From: Vibrio sp. 14G-20 | GTDB taxonomy: Bacteria > Pseudomonadota > Gammaproteobacteria > Enterobacterales > Vibrionaceae | Assembly (NCBI RefSeq): GCF_026241515.1 | Contig: NZ_JAPHPW010000033.1 | Span: forward strand, 1-42,178 | Reading direction: 5' to 3' | Length of the DNA stretch: 42,178 nucleotides | Shown here: positions 26,070 through 34,828 of the stretch, in pieces | How positions within the stretch are numbered: the first letter of the stretch is position 1 | How the letters are laid out: each line of letters begins with the position of its first letter | Position numbers and translations under genes: made by a program | The notes under the pieces: generated by a model | What the model was told of the DNA's origin: nothing | The model's input: only the letters and a program-made list of their open reading frames with translations | Databases searched by the model: none

Positions 26070-26367
26070 TGTAACTTCCTTTTTTGTAATTATCTGACCT
26101 AAATAAAAGTAAGGTTATTGTGAAACAAGTTTATTAACCCAGATCAGTGTTCTTGGTTACTATGAAAGCGATTTGTAACTTGATGTATCAGTCAATAAGG
26201 GAATATTAATACGGGAAAATGTAGGGCTGAGAGCGGTGATTTAGTCGTCGAATCTTGATCCAAAATTGCATTAATCCAATCTCAATAACTTTGTTCTTAC
26301 TTATTTTAAATTCTCATGTATGATGTGCGCCCATAATTGTATGACAAATATGTAGCCTTGCTTCCGT
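26070..26367. other. Gene-free divergent region
   Basis: About 300 AT-rich bases separate the nitrobindin-like gene and the EamA transporter. I see no gene and no clear operator. Confidence 0.4.
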
Positions 26368-27261
26368 ATGAATAAAGCTGTTAACCACGCCATTTTGCTT
26401 TTGGTGTTCGCAAACCTACTTGCGTCCTTTTCAGACGTATCGTTGAAGATACTGAATGGTGAAGTCCCTACGTTCCAGTATGTGTTTATCCGTCAAGTAT
26501 TGAGCGTGATCTTGTTACTTCCATTTTGGTTAAAGTTACCGAGAGAGACGCGTATGCAAGGTGGCTGTCGCATTAACTTCTTACGAGCTCAATTTATCTT
26601 AGTGGGAAGTGGTTGCGCGATGATAGCCATCACGCACCTTACTTTGGCGACAGCAAACGCGATGTTCTATGTTGGACCGATCCTTATGCTTCCTCTTTCG
26701 ATTGTGTTGTTGAAAGAAAGGCCAACATCATCAAAAGTGGTTGCGACACTGATTGGCTTTGTCGGCGTATTGATCGTTTTACGCCCTGAGCAATTTCATT
26801 GGGCGGCGATTGCAGGCTTAGGCAGCGCGCTAGCAATGGGAGTGGGTAACATCTTGATCAAGCGTCTGAACGCAGAGCAACATATTATCTCGACTCTATT
26901 TTGGACTAGCGTGATGACGTTGCCGCTCGCGCTAGTATTCGCACTGCCAACATGGTCCGCGATCGAATGGCGCCATGTTGGTTGGATCATGGCAATCAAC
27001 TTGTTCGTACTTGGGTATCATGCGCTGGTGGTTGTGGCATATAAAAAAGCACCGGCAAACCAAATTGCACTCGCAGAGTATTCAGGATTGGTGTTTGTGA
27101 CGCTATTTGGCGTGATGTGGTTTGATGAGATTCCAGACATCCTAACGCTGGTTGGCATCAGCCTCATCGTTATTCCTATGATGCCGATTAAATGGAAGAA
27201 GTGTTTTAGCTTGAAGAGCAGAGCGCCACTTGATGTTGAGGTCAATCAGCCCAAGTCATAA
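26368..27261 (+). CDS. EamA/DMT-superfamily transporter
   Basis: This 297-residue inner-membrane protein has ten membrane segments built from two EamA repeats (about 8-140 and 150-280), the drug/metabolite transporter layout. The segment ATANAMFYVGPILMLPLSIVLLKERPTSSK is typical of the end of repeat one, and NQIALAEYSGLVFVTLFGVMWFDEIPD of repeat two. Substrates cannot be inferred; related proteins export amino acids, nucleobases or metabolites. The ribosome site before the ATG is poor. It is followed by the VOC gene after 204 bp, but that gene has its own promoter. Confidence 0.87.
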   Translation: MNKAVNHAILLLVFANLLASFSDVSLKILNGEVPTFQYVFIRQVLSVILLLPFWLKLPRETRMQGGCRINFLRAQFILVGSGCAMIAITHLTLATANAMFYVGPILMLPLSIVLLKERPTSSKVVATLIGFVGVLIVLRPEQFHWAAIAGLGSALAMGVGNILIKRLNAEQHIISTLFWTSVMTLPLALVFALPTWSAIEWRHVGWIMAINLFVLGYHALVVVAYKKAPANQIALAEYSGLVFVTLFGVMWFDEIPDILTLVGISLIVIPMMPIKWKKCFSLKSRAPLDVEVNQPKS

Positions 27262-27395
27262 TAGCTTGTCTTTCAGTTACTCCGTATTCCAAAAACGTCA
27301 CATTGGCAGAGGTCGTCTAAACTTAGATTTGTATGGCATCAAAATAAGATGATTTAAGCTCTAAGAACGTTCTCGAAATAAATGCAAATTAATGC

Positions 27396-27426
27396 TTTAC
27401 CTCAACTTAACTTGAGCTATTAGTAT
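27396..27426 (+). promoter_or_regulatory. SoxR-type promoter and operator
   Basis: A -35 element TTTACC (27396-27401) and a -10 element TAGTAT (27421-27426) are 19 bp apart, the long spacer used by MerR-family activators. Between them lies CCTCAACTTAACTTGAGC (27400-27417), which matches the known SoxR box CCTCAAGTTAACTTGAGG at 16 of 18 positions and closely resembles the E. coli soxS promoter. Transcription should start near 27433, about 33 bases before the VOC start codon. SoxR control is inferred. Confidence 0.75.
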
Positions 27427-27465
27427 GTGCAACGTTGCTTACGAGAATACTTTAAGGAGAGAAGA

Positions 27466-27885
27466 ATGATCCAACTTGAACATGTGAATTTAGTCGTCAA
27501 AGACATCCCTGAAATGCTGACTTTCTATAAAGCGGCGTTCCCTCATTGGTATGTCCGTGATGAAGGAAAAGGTGAATGGTCAGGCAAGCCACGTAACTGG
27601 CTGCATTTTGGTGACGAATACCAATATATCGCATTGAGCGATCACGGTGAGGGCGAAAATAGAGATTTGGCAGGGCATTCTGTTGGCCTCGCACACTTCG
27701 CTTATGTGACCAATAATATCGAAAGCGTCACTCAACGTCTTATTGATGCGGGCTTCCCTATTGCCAAACCCGGTGCCGAAGAACCTTATCGAAAAAATGT
27801 CTACTTTGTGGATCCGGCAGGCTTTGAAATCGAGTTCGTTGAATACCTAAGTGATGACCCTAAACTGCGCAATGCTACAAGCTAG
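27466..27885 (+). CDS. VOC (glyoxalase/bleomycin-resistance-like) family protein
   Basis: This 139-residue cytosolic protein has the paired beta-alpha-beta-beta-beta VOC fold. Candidate metal ligands sit at the usual places: H5 in LEHVNLVV, a His in VGLAHFAYV at the start of the second module and a Glu in GFEIEFVEY at the end. The family includes glyoxalases, dioxygenases and drug-binding proteins; the reaction here is unknown. AAGGAG lies 6 bases before the ATG at 27466. The SoxR-type promoter just upstream suggests induction by redox-cycling compounds, so detoxification of a quinone or phenazine-like compound is a reasonable hypothesis. Confidence 0.87.
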   Translation: MIQLEHVNLVVKDIPEMLTFYKAAFPHWYVRDEGKGEWSGKPRNWLHFGDEYQYIALSDHGEGENRDLAGHSVGLAHFAYVTNNIESVTQRLIDAGFPIAKPGAEEPYRKNVYFVDPAGFEIEFVEYLSDDPKLRNATS

Positions 27886-27910
27886 CGGAATAGTTAGGTA
27901 AGAAGAAATG

Positions 27911-27948
27911 AAAAAGGGCATTGTGGAATATTCCGCAATGCCCTTTTT
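27911..27948. terminator. Bidirectional terminator
   Basis: A 13-bp perfect outer stem (AAAAAGGGCATTG with its complement), continued by GGAATATTCC in the loop region, carries T-runs on both strands between the convergent VOC and EamA genes. Confidence 0.88.
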
Positions 27949-27983
27949 AGATTCTATTTATTAGCTGATATTGAGTGGGTTAC

Positions 27984-28883
27984 TTATTTAGCCTTGAACG
28001 GTACTAATAGCTGTTTACCAAACACGTTAATGAGCGCACCAGTGACAATCAATCCACCACCCAGATAAGTCCAAACCGATGGGATTTCATTAAAGATCCA
28101 CACGCCTAATAGTGCCGAGAAGACAATCTGAACGTAAGAGTAAGCCGAAGCTTTGCCCGCTGCTTGTGTCTGCATTGCCTTGGTCAAACCGTATTGGCCG
28201 ATTTGCGTGAAAATCCCGACTAACACTAACATCACGGTTAAGAATAGGCTTGGCCATACAAAGTCGTTCCAAATAAGGGCTGTCGATATTGGCAGGGCAA
28301 CCAGTGGGAAGTAGAAGATGATGACAGAACTGTCTTCCGTCTGGCTCAGCTTTCTCACAATCACATAAGCGATTGAGCTACCAAACGCGCCACATAACGC
28401 CACCATAATACTGAACAAAGGCAATTCGCTGCTTGCGCCGCTGTTCATGCTTGGTTGTACCATTACTAATAGTCCTGCAAGACAGAATGCAATGCAGATC
28501 ATGGTCGATTTTTGGACGCGTTCTTTCAGGAATAACACACCTAGCAAAGCGGTAAATACTGGGTGAACGTATTGTAGAATGGTCGCTTCTGCTAATGGTA
28601 ACGTGGTCACGGCGTAGTAAACACACATCAGTGCTGCGGTGCCGACTGCGCCTCGAACGAACAACAGAGGTTTGTTATTACCCCAGATCGAAATGCCTTT
28701 TCGTTTTACGTCGATGTAGCTGATGATCAATGACACCAACGCCCTTGCTGCAACGATCTCAAATACAGGTATGCCGTAGTTGCTGATGTATTTCACACAA
28801 GCTGACATCAGTGCGAATCCAAAAGCAGAAAGGATCATGAATCGAACCCCAATAGGGATCATTGAAAAAGAGAAAGAAGGCAT
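27984..28883 (-). CDS. EamA/DMT-superfamily transporter (second)
   Basis: This 299-residue protein has ten membrane segments in two EamA repeats. Landmarks are AFGFALMSACVKYISN in TM1, TTLPLAEATILQYVHPVFTALLGVLFLKER at the end of repeat one and ASAYSYVQIVFSALLGVWIFNEIPS in repeat two, close to the RhaT/SAM-exporter-like branch. The substrate is unknown. No good ribosome site precedes the ATG at 28883; an ATG seven codons later is a possible alternative. It is only distantly similar to the EamA gene at 26368, so this is not a recent duplication. Confidence 0.87.
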   Translation of the reverse strand: MPSFSFSMIPIGVRFMILSAFGFALMSACVKYISNYGIPVFEIVAARALVSLIISYIDVKRKGISIWGNNKPLLFVRGAVGTAALMCVYYAVTTLPLAEATILQYVHPVFTALLGVLFLKERVQKSTMICIAFCLAGLLVMVQPSMNSGASSELPLFSIMVALCGAFGSSIAYVIVRKLSQTEDSSVIIFYFPLVALPISTALIWNDFVWPSLFLTVMLVLVGIFTQIGQYGLTKAMQTQAAGKASAYSYVQIVFSALLGVWIFNEIPSVWTYLGGGLIVTGALINVFGKQLLVPFKAK

Positions 28884-29245
28884 AAAAATATCAATCGGTA
28901 GAGGGAGAAGGAATGATAGCTTAGTTTAGGAGAGGCGACCAAAGTCTTTGTCTTGTTCTCGTCAACTTGATTCAATTAATTCTCATTTGTCTTTTGGCGC
29001 ACAATAGATTAAAGCTTAATTTTGCACTTTGTTATGAGCACGTGACATCTTGTTGGGGTATTTAATTCGTTGAAAAGATCATTAAACGAGCATCCTATTT
29101 TCCTCACATAAGATCGAACATCGCTCAAATTTATAAAATCAATATCAACAGAAGGTGACGCTAATTCAACTCTGATTTATCCGTCGTTTTAATTGTCTTT
29201 ATCACTCATATCATTCTTATGAATTTATAATGGGAGATATGTTCT
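28884..29245. other. Gene-free divergent region
   Basis: The 362 AT-rich bases between the EamA and amylase genes contain no supported gene. I looked for MalT-like and CRP-like sites and found none I would defend. Confidence 0.4.
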
Positions 29246-30646
29246 ATGAAACCAATAAATACCCTACTCATATCCACACTCGCGCTTTGCTCTTTTAGTT
29301 CAGCCACTTATGCCGACACCATTCTGCATGCTTTCAACTGGAGGTATTCAGATGTAACAACCAATGCCAACCAAATAGCCGAAGCCGGTTATAAGAAAGT
29401 GCTGGTTGCTCCGGCAATGAAATCCAGTGGCAGCCAATGGTGGGCACGTTACCAGCCTCAGGATTTGCGTACCATTGATTCTCCTTTGGGCAATAAACAA
29501 GATTTGGCCGCAATGATCACCGCACTCAAAGCTGTGGGCGTCGATGTTTACGCCGATGTAGTACTGAACCATATGGCGAATGAAAGCTGGAAGCGAAGTG
29601 ATTTGGATTACCCGGGCACTGAAGTGCTAACCGATTATGCTAGCCGTTCAAGCTACTATGCTGACCAAACTCTGTTTGGCAACCTAGCACAAGGTTTTGT
29701 CTCGGCTAACGATTTCCATGCCGCGGGCTGTATTTCAGATTGGAACGATCCTGGCCATGTTCAATACTGGCGTTTGTGTGGGGCTGATGGTGATGTGGGT
29801 CTTCCAGATCTGGATCCAAACAACTGGGTCGTGTCACAACAGCGTTTATACCTGAAAGCGTTAAAGGACATGGGCATCAAAGGTTTCCGTATTGATGCAG
29901 TGAAACACATGAGCCAGTACCAAATCGATCAAGTGTTTACGTCTGAAATTACAGTGAACATGCACGTGTTTGGTGAGGTGATTACCAGTGGTGGAGCAGG
30001 GAACGGCGGCTATGAGTCATTCTTAGCGCCATACTTAAACAACACCAATCACTCTGCGTATGACTTCCCATTGTTTGCTTCGATCCGATCTGCCTTCTCT
30101 ATGAGCGGCGGTTTAAACCAACTGCATGATCCAAAAGCGTACGGCCAAGCTTTGGATGATAACCGCTCGATCACTTTCGCCATCACGCATGATATTCCAA
30201 CTAATGACGGCTTCCGTTATCAGATCATGGATCCACAAGATGAGCAGCTCGCTTACGCTTATATCCTTGGTAAAGATGGTGGCACACCGTTGATCTACAG
30301 CGATGATCTTCCTGATTCTGAAGATAAGGATAACGGTCGTTGGGGCAATGTTTGGAATAGTTCGACAATGAAGAACATGTTGAGCTTCCACAACGCGATG
30401 CAAGGCAAATCAATGACCATGATTTGGAGCGACCAATGTACTTTGCTGTTCAAGCGTGGCAAAGAAGGCGTTGTTGGTATTAACAAGTGTGGCGAAACGC
30501 GTGGCGTGACAGTAGATACTTACCAGCATGAGTTCAATTGGAATGTTCAATACAAAGACGTATTAAGCAGCGCGACAGAAACCGTGACCTCTCGTTATCA
30601 CACCTTCAACTTACCACCACGCAGTGCGCGTATGTTTAAGTTGTAG
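29246..30646 (+). CDS. Secreted alpha-amylase, GH13
   Basis: This 466-residue enzyme hydrolyses alpha-1,4 glucans. A Sec signal (residues 1-23, ending SSATYA) directs export. The GH13 conserved regions are complete: region I D104-V-V-L-N-H, region II G-F-R-I-D217-A-V-K-H with the nucleophile, region III F-G-E244 with the acid/base, and region IV F-A-I-T-H-D316 with the transition-state stabiliser. The C-terminal portion (about 390-466) is the usual antiparallel beta domain. No starch-binding module follows. Four Cys may form disulfides. GGGAG lies 10 bases before the ATG. It is a single gene with no maltose-transport neighbours. Confidence 0.94.
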   Translation: MKPINTLLISTLALCSFSSATYADTILHAFNWRYSDVTTNANQIAEAGYKKVLVAPAMKSSGSQWWARYQPQDLRTIDSPLGNKQDLAAMITALKAVGVDVYADVVLNHMANESWKRSDLDYPGTEVLTDYASRSSYYADQTLFGNLAQGFVSANDFHAAGCISDWNDPGHVQYWRLCGADGDVGLPDLDPNNWVVSQQRLYLKALKDMGIKGFRIDAVKHMSQYQIDQVFTSEITVNMHVFGEVITSGGAGNGGYESFLAPYLNNTNHSAYDFPLFASIRSAFSMSGGLNQLHDPKAYGQALDDNRSITFAITHDIPTNDGFRYQIMDPQDEQLAYAYILGKDGGTPLIYSDDLPDSEDKDNGRWGNVWNSSTMKNMLSFHNAMQGKSMTMIWSDQCTLLFKRGKEGVVGINKCGETRGVTVDTYQHEFNWNVQYKDVLSSATETVTSRYHTFNLPPRSARMFKL

Positions 30647-30701
30647 TGCTATCGAGTTAAGCCACTTAGCCATTTAAACGAAGAACGATGACTTCATTAA
30701 T

Positions 30702-30729
30702 ATAAGCCGCAGCACATGTTGCGGCTTAT
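30702..30729. terminator. Hairpin between amylase and LysR genes
   Basis: A 10-bp stem ATAAGCCGCA / TGCGGCTTAT with an 8-base loop lies between the convergent genes. T-tracts are weak on both sides. Confidence 0.65.
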
Positions 30730-30750
30730 TCATTTGGCGCAAGCTTGTGT

Positions 30751-31725
30751 TTAGTGCTGGTCTTCAATAACACCAGACCAATGATTTTGATGGGATAGCA
30801 CTTTCAACAATTCGATCTCTTTCGCCGTCTCTATTTTAAGCCAATCAATCAAACCACTGATCACAGGTGAGTGAGTGCGCTGGTGGATGAAATAGGTCCA
30901 AGCACTGTTCTGGATCTTGGCATTCTCTGGGCAATACAAGAAACCGCGTTGCAGATCCTGCAAAACCAAAAGCAGATCCGTCACCGTCACGCCTTCACCG
31001 GATAAGCAGGCACTGAGTGCCATATCCAAAGATAGGAAGCTGGTATTTCTGACAGGCTTCTTCGGTGGGAATTCGACATCGGCCAACCATACTTTCCAAT
31101 CATGGTGATCTAAGGTCGGGTGTAGCCTTGGCATGGTTAAGATCGAATCGAGGTCAGTATCTTTATTATTTAAACTGGCAGAATTCGTTAAGCTAGTAGA
31201 ACAGACTGGCGCCATGAACTCTTCACGCAAGAAAGTGATGTCAGGCGCGTTGTCATAGCGTTTTTTGAATCGAGTGTGGAAGATCAACAAGTCGTATTCG
31301 CTGCTGTTGATTGCTTCATCTTCTTCAATTACAGGAACAATCACGATCTCGTAATCAGAGTAACGTTCGTTTAATTCGCGAACCTTAGAGATCAACACGC
31401 GCGTAGCGAAGCTTAAGGTTGCTTTTATCACGATACGTTTCTGTTTCGGCTCACTCCAAGAAGCGATAACCGATTCGATGTTGCCGTAGCTTTCACGCAA
31501 AGCGACATACAAATCATGACCTTGCATTGTTAATTCAATCGCTCGATGCTTCCGAATGATCAAAGATGCGTTCAGCTCATCTTCAAGCTGTTTGATCTGA
31601 CGGCTGATCGCACTTTGTGTCACATGCAGCTCTTCGGCAGCCAACGTAAAGCTCATCAGTCTTGCAGCCGCTTCGAAGGCTTTTAATCCATTATGGGATG
31701 ATGGCAAGCTAGGATATGGGGTCAT
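30751..31725 (-). CDS. LysR-family regulator (GcvA-like subgroup), divergent from MATE pump
   Basis: This 324-residue protein begins with PSLPSSHNGLKAFEAAARLMS and an HTH of the GcvA-like LysR subgroup (LAAEELHVTQSAISRQIKQL, about 28-50), followed by the ligand-binding domain. The C-terminal extension is somewhat longer than the family norm. It is divergent from a MATE transporter across 100 bp and probably regulates it. The effector is unknown. No long T-N11-A dyad stood out in the short gap. Confidence 0.88.
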   Translation of the reverse strand: MTPYPSLPSSHNGLKAFEAAARLMSFTLAAEELHVTQSAISRQIKQLEDELNASLIIRKHRAIELTMQGHDLYVALRESYGNIESVIASWSEPKQKRIVIKATLSFATRVLISKVRELNERYSDYEIVIVPVIEEDEAINSSEYDLLIFHTRFKKRYDNAPDITFLREEFMAPVCSTSLTNSASLNNKDTDLDSILTMPRLHPTLDHHDWKVWLADVEFPPKKPVRNTSFLSLDMALSACLSGEGVTVTDLLLVLQDLQRGFLYCPENAKIQNSAWTYFIHQRTHSPVISGLIDWLKIETAKEIELLKVLSHQNHWSGVIEDQH

Positions 31726-31825
31726 AATTCGTTCGCATGAGTTTTTGGAATGTTAGAGTCGCAAATTTATCAATTGAACGCCAGCCCCATCGATCGTATT
31801 TTGGGCGAAATTAACTGAGGCGCTC

Positions 31826-33178
31826 ATGAAAAAAATACTCACTCTTGCATTCCCTTTGATCATTTCACAGCTGATATCCATGGCTTTAGTCCTTACTGAC
31901 GTTTGGATGATGTCGCGAATCAGCGTGCCAGCCCTTGCGGCTGGTGGCTTAGGTGCCTCTATTTACTTCTTCATCTTTATTATTGCGAGTAGCACAGTCG
32001 GTTGTGTCGCGAACTTGATCGCTATTGCTTATGGTCAGCGCGTCGCACGTCCAGAATTTGGTAATACTCAAATTAGATTGGCGGTGAAAGGCGCAACCAT
32101 GTTGGCATTCGTGCTCAGCGTGACCTTAATGGCGAGCTTCTGGTTTGCTCCGCTGGTGTTGGAAGCGGCGAAACAACCTCAAGAAGTGATCACCTTAGCG
32201 ATGGAATATGTGCATGCCCTAAAATGGGTGATGTTGCCTTCACTTATCTTGTTGGTGCTGCGTGGCTTAACCAGTGCGTTTGGTAATGTGCGTTCTATTC
32301 TCGTGATGTCGATTATCACTGTGATTCTGAATGTACCAGTGAGCTACTTCCTCACGTTCCAGTTAGATATGGGCTTAACAGGCTTGGGCTTGGGCACGGC
32401 TATCGCGGCATTTATCGTGATGGTTGGATACACGGTTTGGGTGTTCAAACGTGACGAATTCAAACAGTTCGCCCCTTGGCTCAATACCGAAGAGTACTCT
32501 ATTAGATTGATGAGCCCATTGTTGTTAATGGGCTTACCTATCGGTTTGGCGGCGTTACTTGAGCACGGTTTAATTTACGGCGGCACTTTGATGGCAGGGA
32601 CGATCAGTATTGCTTCGTTAGCCTTGCACCAAATCCTGCTGCAATGCTTAAGCTTTACTTGGAACTTCAATTTTGGTTTTTCACAAGCTGCGGCGATTTT
32701 GGTTGGTCGTGATTTTGGCGCGGGTAACTACGAAGGGATAAAGAGAACTTCGATTCAAAGCTTCATATTGGTGTCGGTGTTGAGTGTGGCGTTGTCGGTT
32801 GTGTTTATCATATGGCCTGAGATGATCGCCTCTATCTTCAAGTTAGACGATGGCACGGGTGCGATGACCTCACTGTTGGCTTCAGTTATTTGGGTCGTTG
32901 CTCTGTGCTTTATTGTTGATGCTTGGCAACTACTGGCGATTAACCTGTTGAGAGGGATGAAAATTGTCTCAATGCCAACCGTGATGACAGCGATTGGTTA
33001 CTGGGCGTTTGGCCTGCCTGCTGCTTGGTACTTGATGCCAAAATTCGAGCTTGCCGGAATCTGGGGCGGGATTGGTGTTGGCTTAGGTGTGACAGGTATT
33101 CTGCTGCTTATCCATTTGATGGTCGTGCTTAACAAGAACAGCAAGACGTCGGGTTTGGATTGTTCAGCTTACTCTTAA
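31826..33178 (+). CDS. MATE-family efflux transporter
   Basis: This 450-residue inner-membrane protein has twelve membrane segments in two six-helix halves, typical of MATE pumps that export cationic drugs or metabolites using Na+ or H+. The N-terminus (LAFPLIISQLISMALVLTDVWMMSR) and the start of the second half (SPLLLMGLPIGLAALLEHGLIYGGTLMAG) match the NorM-like pattern. The last residues (NSKTSGLDCSAYS) are a soluble tail. It is divergent from a LysR gene and ends in a terminator. The substrate cannot be read from sequence. Confidence 0.9.
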   Translation: MKKILTLAFPLIISQLISMALVLTDVWMMSRISVPALAAGGLGASIYFFIFIIASSTVGCVANLIAIAYGQRVARPEFGNTQIRLAVKGATMLAFVLSVTLMASFWFAPLVLEAAKQPQEVITLAMEYVHALKWVMLPSLILLVLRGLTSAFGNVRSILVMSIITVILNVPVSYFLTFQLDMGLTGLGLGTAIAAFIVMVGYTVWVFKRDEFKQFAPWLNTEEYSIRLMSPLLLMGLPIGLAALLEHGLIYGGTLMAGTISIASLALHQILLQCLSFTWNFNFGFSQAAAILVGRDFGAGNYEGIKRTSIQSFILVSVLSVALSVVFIIWPEMIASIFKLDDGTGAMTSLLASVIWVVALCFIVDAWQLLAINLLRGMKIVSMPTVMTAIGYWAFGLPAAWYLMPKFELAGIWGGIGVGLGVTGILLLIHLMVVLNKNSKTSGLDCSAYS

Positions 33179-33193
33179 GCTTAATTGAAACGC

Positions 33194-33223
33194 AAAAAAG
33201 CCACAGCAATGTGGCTTTAGTTT
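33194..33223 (+). terminator. Terminator of the MATE gene
   Basis: A perfect 9-bp stem AAAGCCACA / TGTGGCTTT with loop GCAA lies 18 bp after the stop; the T-tract after it is interrupted (AGTTT). Confidence 0.72.
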
Positions 33224-33226
33224 ATC

Positions 33227-33494
33227 TAGGGCGTGTTGATCTTTCGTGGTTAAATTTTGTTCGAGATAAAAGCGTTTTAATCGCGGCGAGGGAGAAGTAG
33301 CCTAGTCATTCTAAGCAAATCTCCCTCAACAAAGAGTAAAACGCTTTTAGCCGAACCCTCTGGGCAGCGTTTGCTGGTCATTTCTACTGCGTTATCGGCT
33401 TCTCATGTAGGCTAGCTACACATCAAAGTCTCTGCCTTGTATAAATACCCAGCAACTCGCTGCAAAAATCAGCTCGAAAGATCAACACGCCCTA
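33227..33494. mobile_element. 268-bp MITE-like element with perfect 20-bp terminal inverted repeats
   Basis: TAGGGCGTGTTGATCTTTCG (33227-33246) is repeated as its exact reverse complement at 33475-33494. The outermost TA at each end could be a TA target duplication, as made by IS630/Tc1-type transposases. Inside are nested inverted repeats: TAAAAGCGTTTTA (33267-33279) with its complement at 33337-33349, GAGGGAGA (33288-33295) with TCTCCCTC (33320-33327), and an imperfect pair near 33364-33377 and 33449-33463. There is no ORF. I interpret it as a non-autonomous transposable repeat. Confidence 0.8.
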
Positions 33495-33583
33495 ATAGAT
33501 TCTTGGGGGGAGTGAATCAATATCAGGATGAGGGGTCGCTAGTTTCTACCAGATGACTTATCACCAGGCTATTCTCTACCAAA

Positions 33584-34021
33584 CTACTTTCCACCAGACA
33601 GCGCAGACTTCATCATGGTTTTGAATTGCTCTTTCTGCTCTTCAGTCAACACATTGTAAATGTTGTTCTTAAGACGCATCTCTTGCATCACCATCGACCT
33701 TTCGGTTGCTTGAACCGTATCAATGACCTTTTCCATCTCAGCTTCATCGAATTCTGGCTGAGTTACTAGGGAGATCTGTTTTTTCTTAAGCTCTATCGCT
33801 TTATCCATATCAATCTCTGTTCGATCGGATTGATAATCTTCAACAAGAGAGAACACTTCCGCTTGTTGCTCTTCGGTTAGATTCAAAGAAGCAATAACCA
33901 TTTGCAGTGGGCTAAGCGCTGGCTGTGGCGGTTGTTGTGGTGTTGACGCACTCACAAACGGAGCGGTAACGAGTAAAGCTGAAGCAGTTAATACACAAAG
34001 CGACTTTTTCAGTGATTTCAT
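33584..34021 (-). CDS. Spy/CpxP-family periplasmic protein
   Basis: This 145-residue protein has a signal peptide (KKSLCVLTASALLVTAPFVSAS) and an all-helical mature part with two LTxxQ motifs: LNLTEEQQAEVFSL (about 46-59) and NVLTEEQKEQFKTMM (about 124-138), the signature of the Spy/CpxP family of periplasmic chaperones or stress sensors. A Pro-rich linker follows the signal. AGGAG lies 7 bases before the ATG at 34021; the upstream extension is unsupported. No Cpx-type repeated GTAAA site is visible in front of it, and no two-component genes are adjacent, so its regulation is open. Confidence 0.82.
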   Translation of the reverse strand: MKSLKKSLCVLTASALLVTAPFVSASTPQQPPQPALSPLQMVIASLNLTEEQQAEVFSLVEDYQSDRTEIDMDKAIELKKKQISLVTQPEFDEAEMEKVIDTVQATERSMVMQEMRLKNNIYNVLTEEQKEQFKTMMKSALSGGK

Positions 34022-34247
34022 TGAGTTTCTCCTGTTAGTGGAAACAAGAGTATAGGTGAGCAAGCTGAACTCGATATGAACACGCTGTTCAGTTTAGTTC
34101 GTCCAACTGGTTATGTTAAGAAACCTATATTCAGAAAGATATGTTCTCGTGGACACAGAACGAGTTAGACCTTGGTCTTACAGAAACATCGAACAAAGGT
34201 GACTAGAATGATTTGAGTTGCTCACCGTTTTATCAAGGATTACACAA

Positions 34248-34493
34248 ATGGAAGTTGGATTGTTCTGGGCTGAAAAAGGGATGCTAGTGCTTGGCGCACT
34301 GTTTGTTTTGACGAGCATGATGCAATATGGAAGACGCAGTAGCGATTGGAAGGGCGTGATTACTATGTTTTACAAGCGTATCCCAATGAATATTGCGGAA
34401 TACAAATGGTACCGTTTAGGCATCGCTTTATTGGTGTTTGCTGTGGTGATACGTTTCGCATTACTGATCCTATGGCCGTCATACCAGTTCTAG
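34248..34493 (+). CDS. Unknown 81-residue membrane protein
   Basis: I do not recognise it. It has two predicted membrane segments: GLFWAEKGMLVLGALFVLTS at the N-terminus and LGIALLVFAVVIRFALLILW at the C-terminus, joined by a basic loop (YGRRSSDWKGVITMFYKRIP) that should face the cytosol. AAGGA lies before the ATG at 34248, giving better support than the upstream in-frame start at 34218. It is divergent from the Spy/CpxP-like gene and ended by its own hairpin. Confidence 0.68.
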   Translation: MEVGLFWAEKGMLVLGALFVLTSMMQYGRRSSDWKGVITMFYKRIPMNIAEYKWYRLGIALLVFAVVIRFALLILWPSYQF

Positions 34494-34582
34494 CTTGTTT
34501 ACATTTACTCTGATGTATAAGACATCTTGTATTCGCTCTCTTGTATTGGATATATAGAAGCGATAAATGTATGAGCAAACCG

Positions 34583-34612
34583 AGCCTTAATAAACCGACT
34601 TATTAAGGCTTT
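34583..34612 (+). terminator. Terminator of the small membrane protein gene
   Basis: A perfect 11-bp stem AGCCTTAATAA / TTATTAAGGCT with loop ACCGAC is followed by TTGATTT, 90 bp after the stop. The rest of 34613-34828 shows no gene; a promoter for the next gene should lie there. Confidence 0.7.
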
Positions 34613-34828
34613 GATTTAATAAAATAGTGTTAATACTCCACAATATCGAGTTGTTATTATCTTTGTAGCATATTGTTTTTCATAAAGAATAATGCGAGTT
34701 AATAGCTCACCTGCTTGTTTCATCATTCTTACTAATAATCTACATATAAATCCATTCACCCCGTACCTGATACCATAATGTTCTGTTACACTCGTCCGAA
34801 TTAGCTTTAATTTGTCGGTGGTGCATTT

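Noticed and set aside
28884..29245. CRP or MalT sites upstream of the amylase
   Set aside because: Nearest candidates keep only one half-site, so no claim is made.
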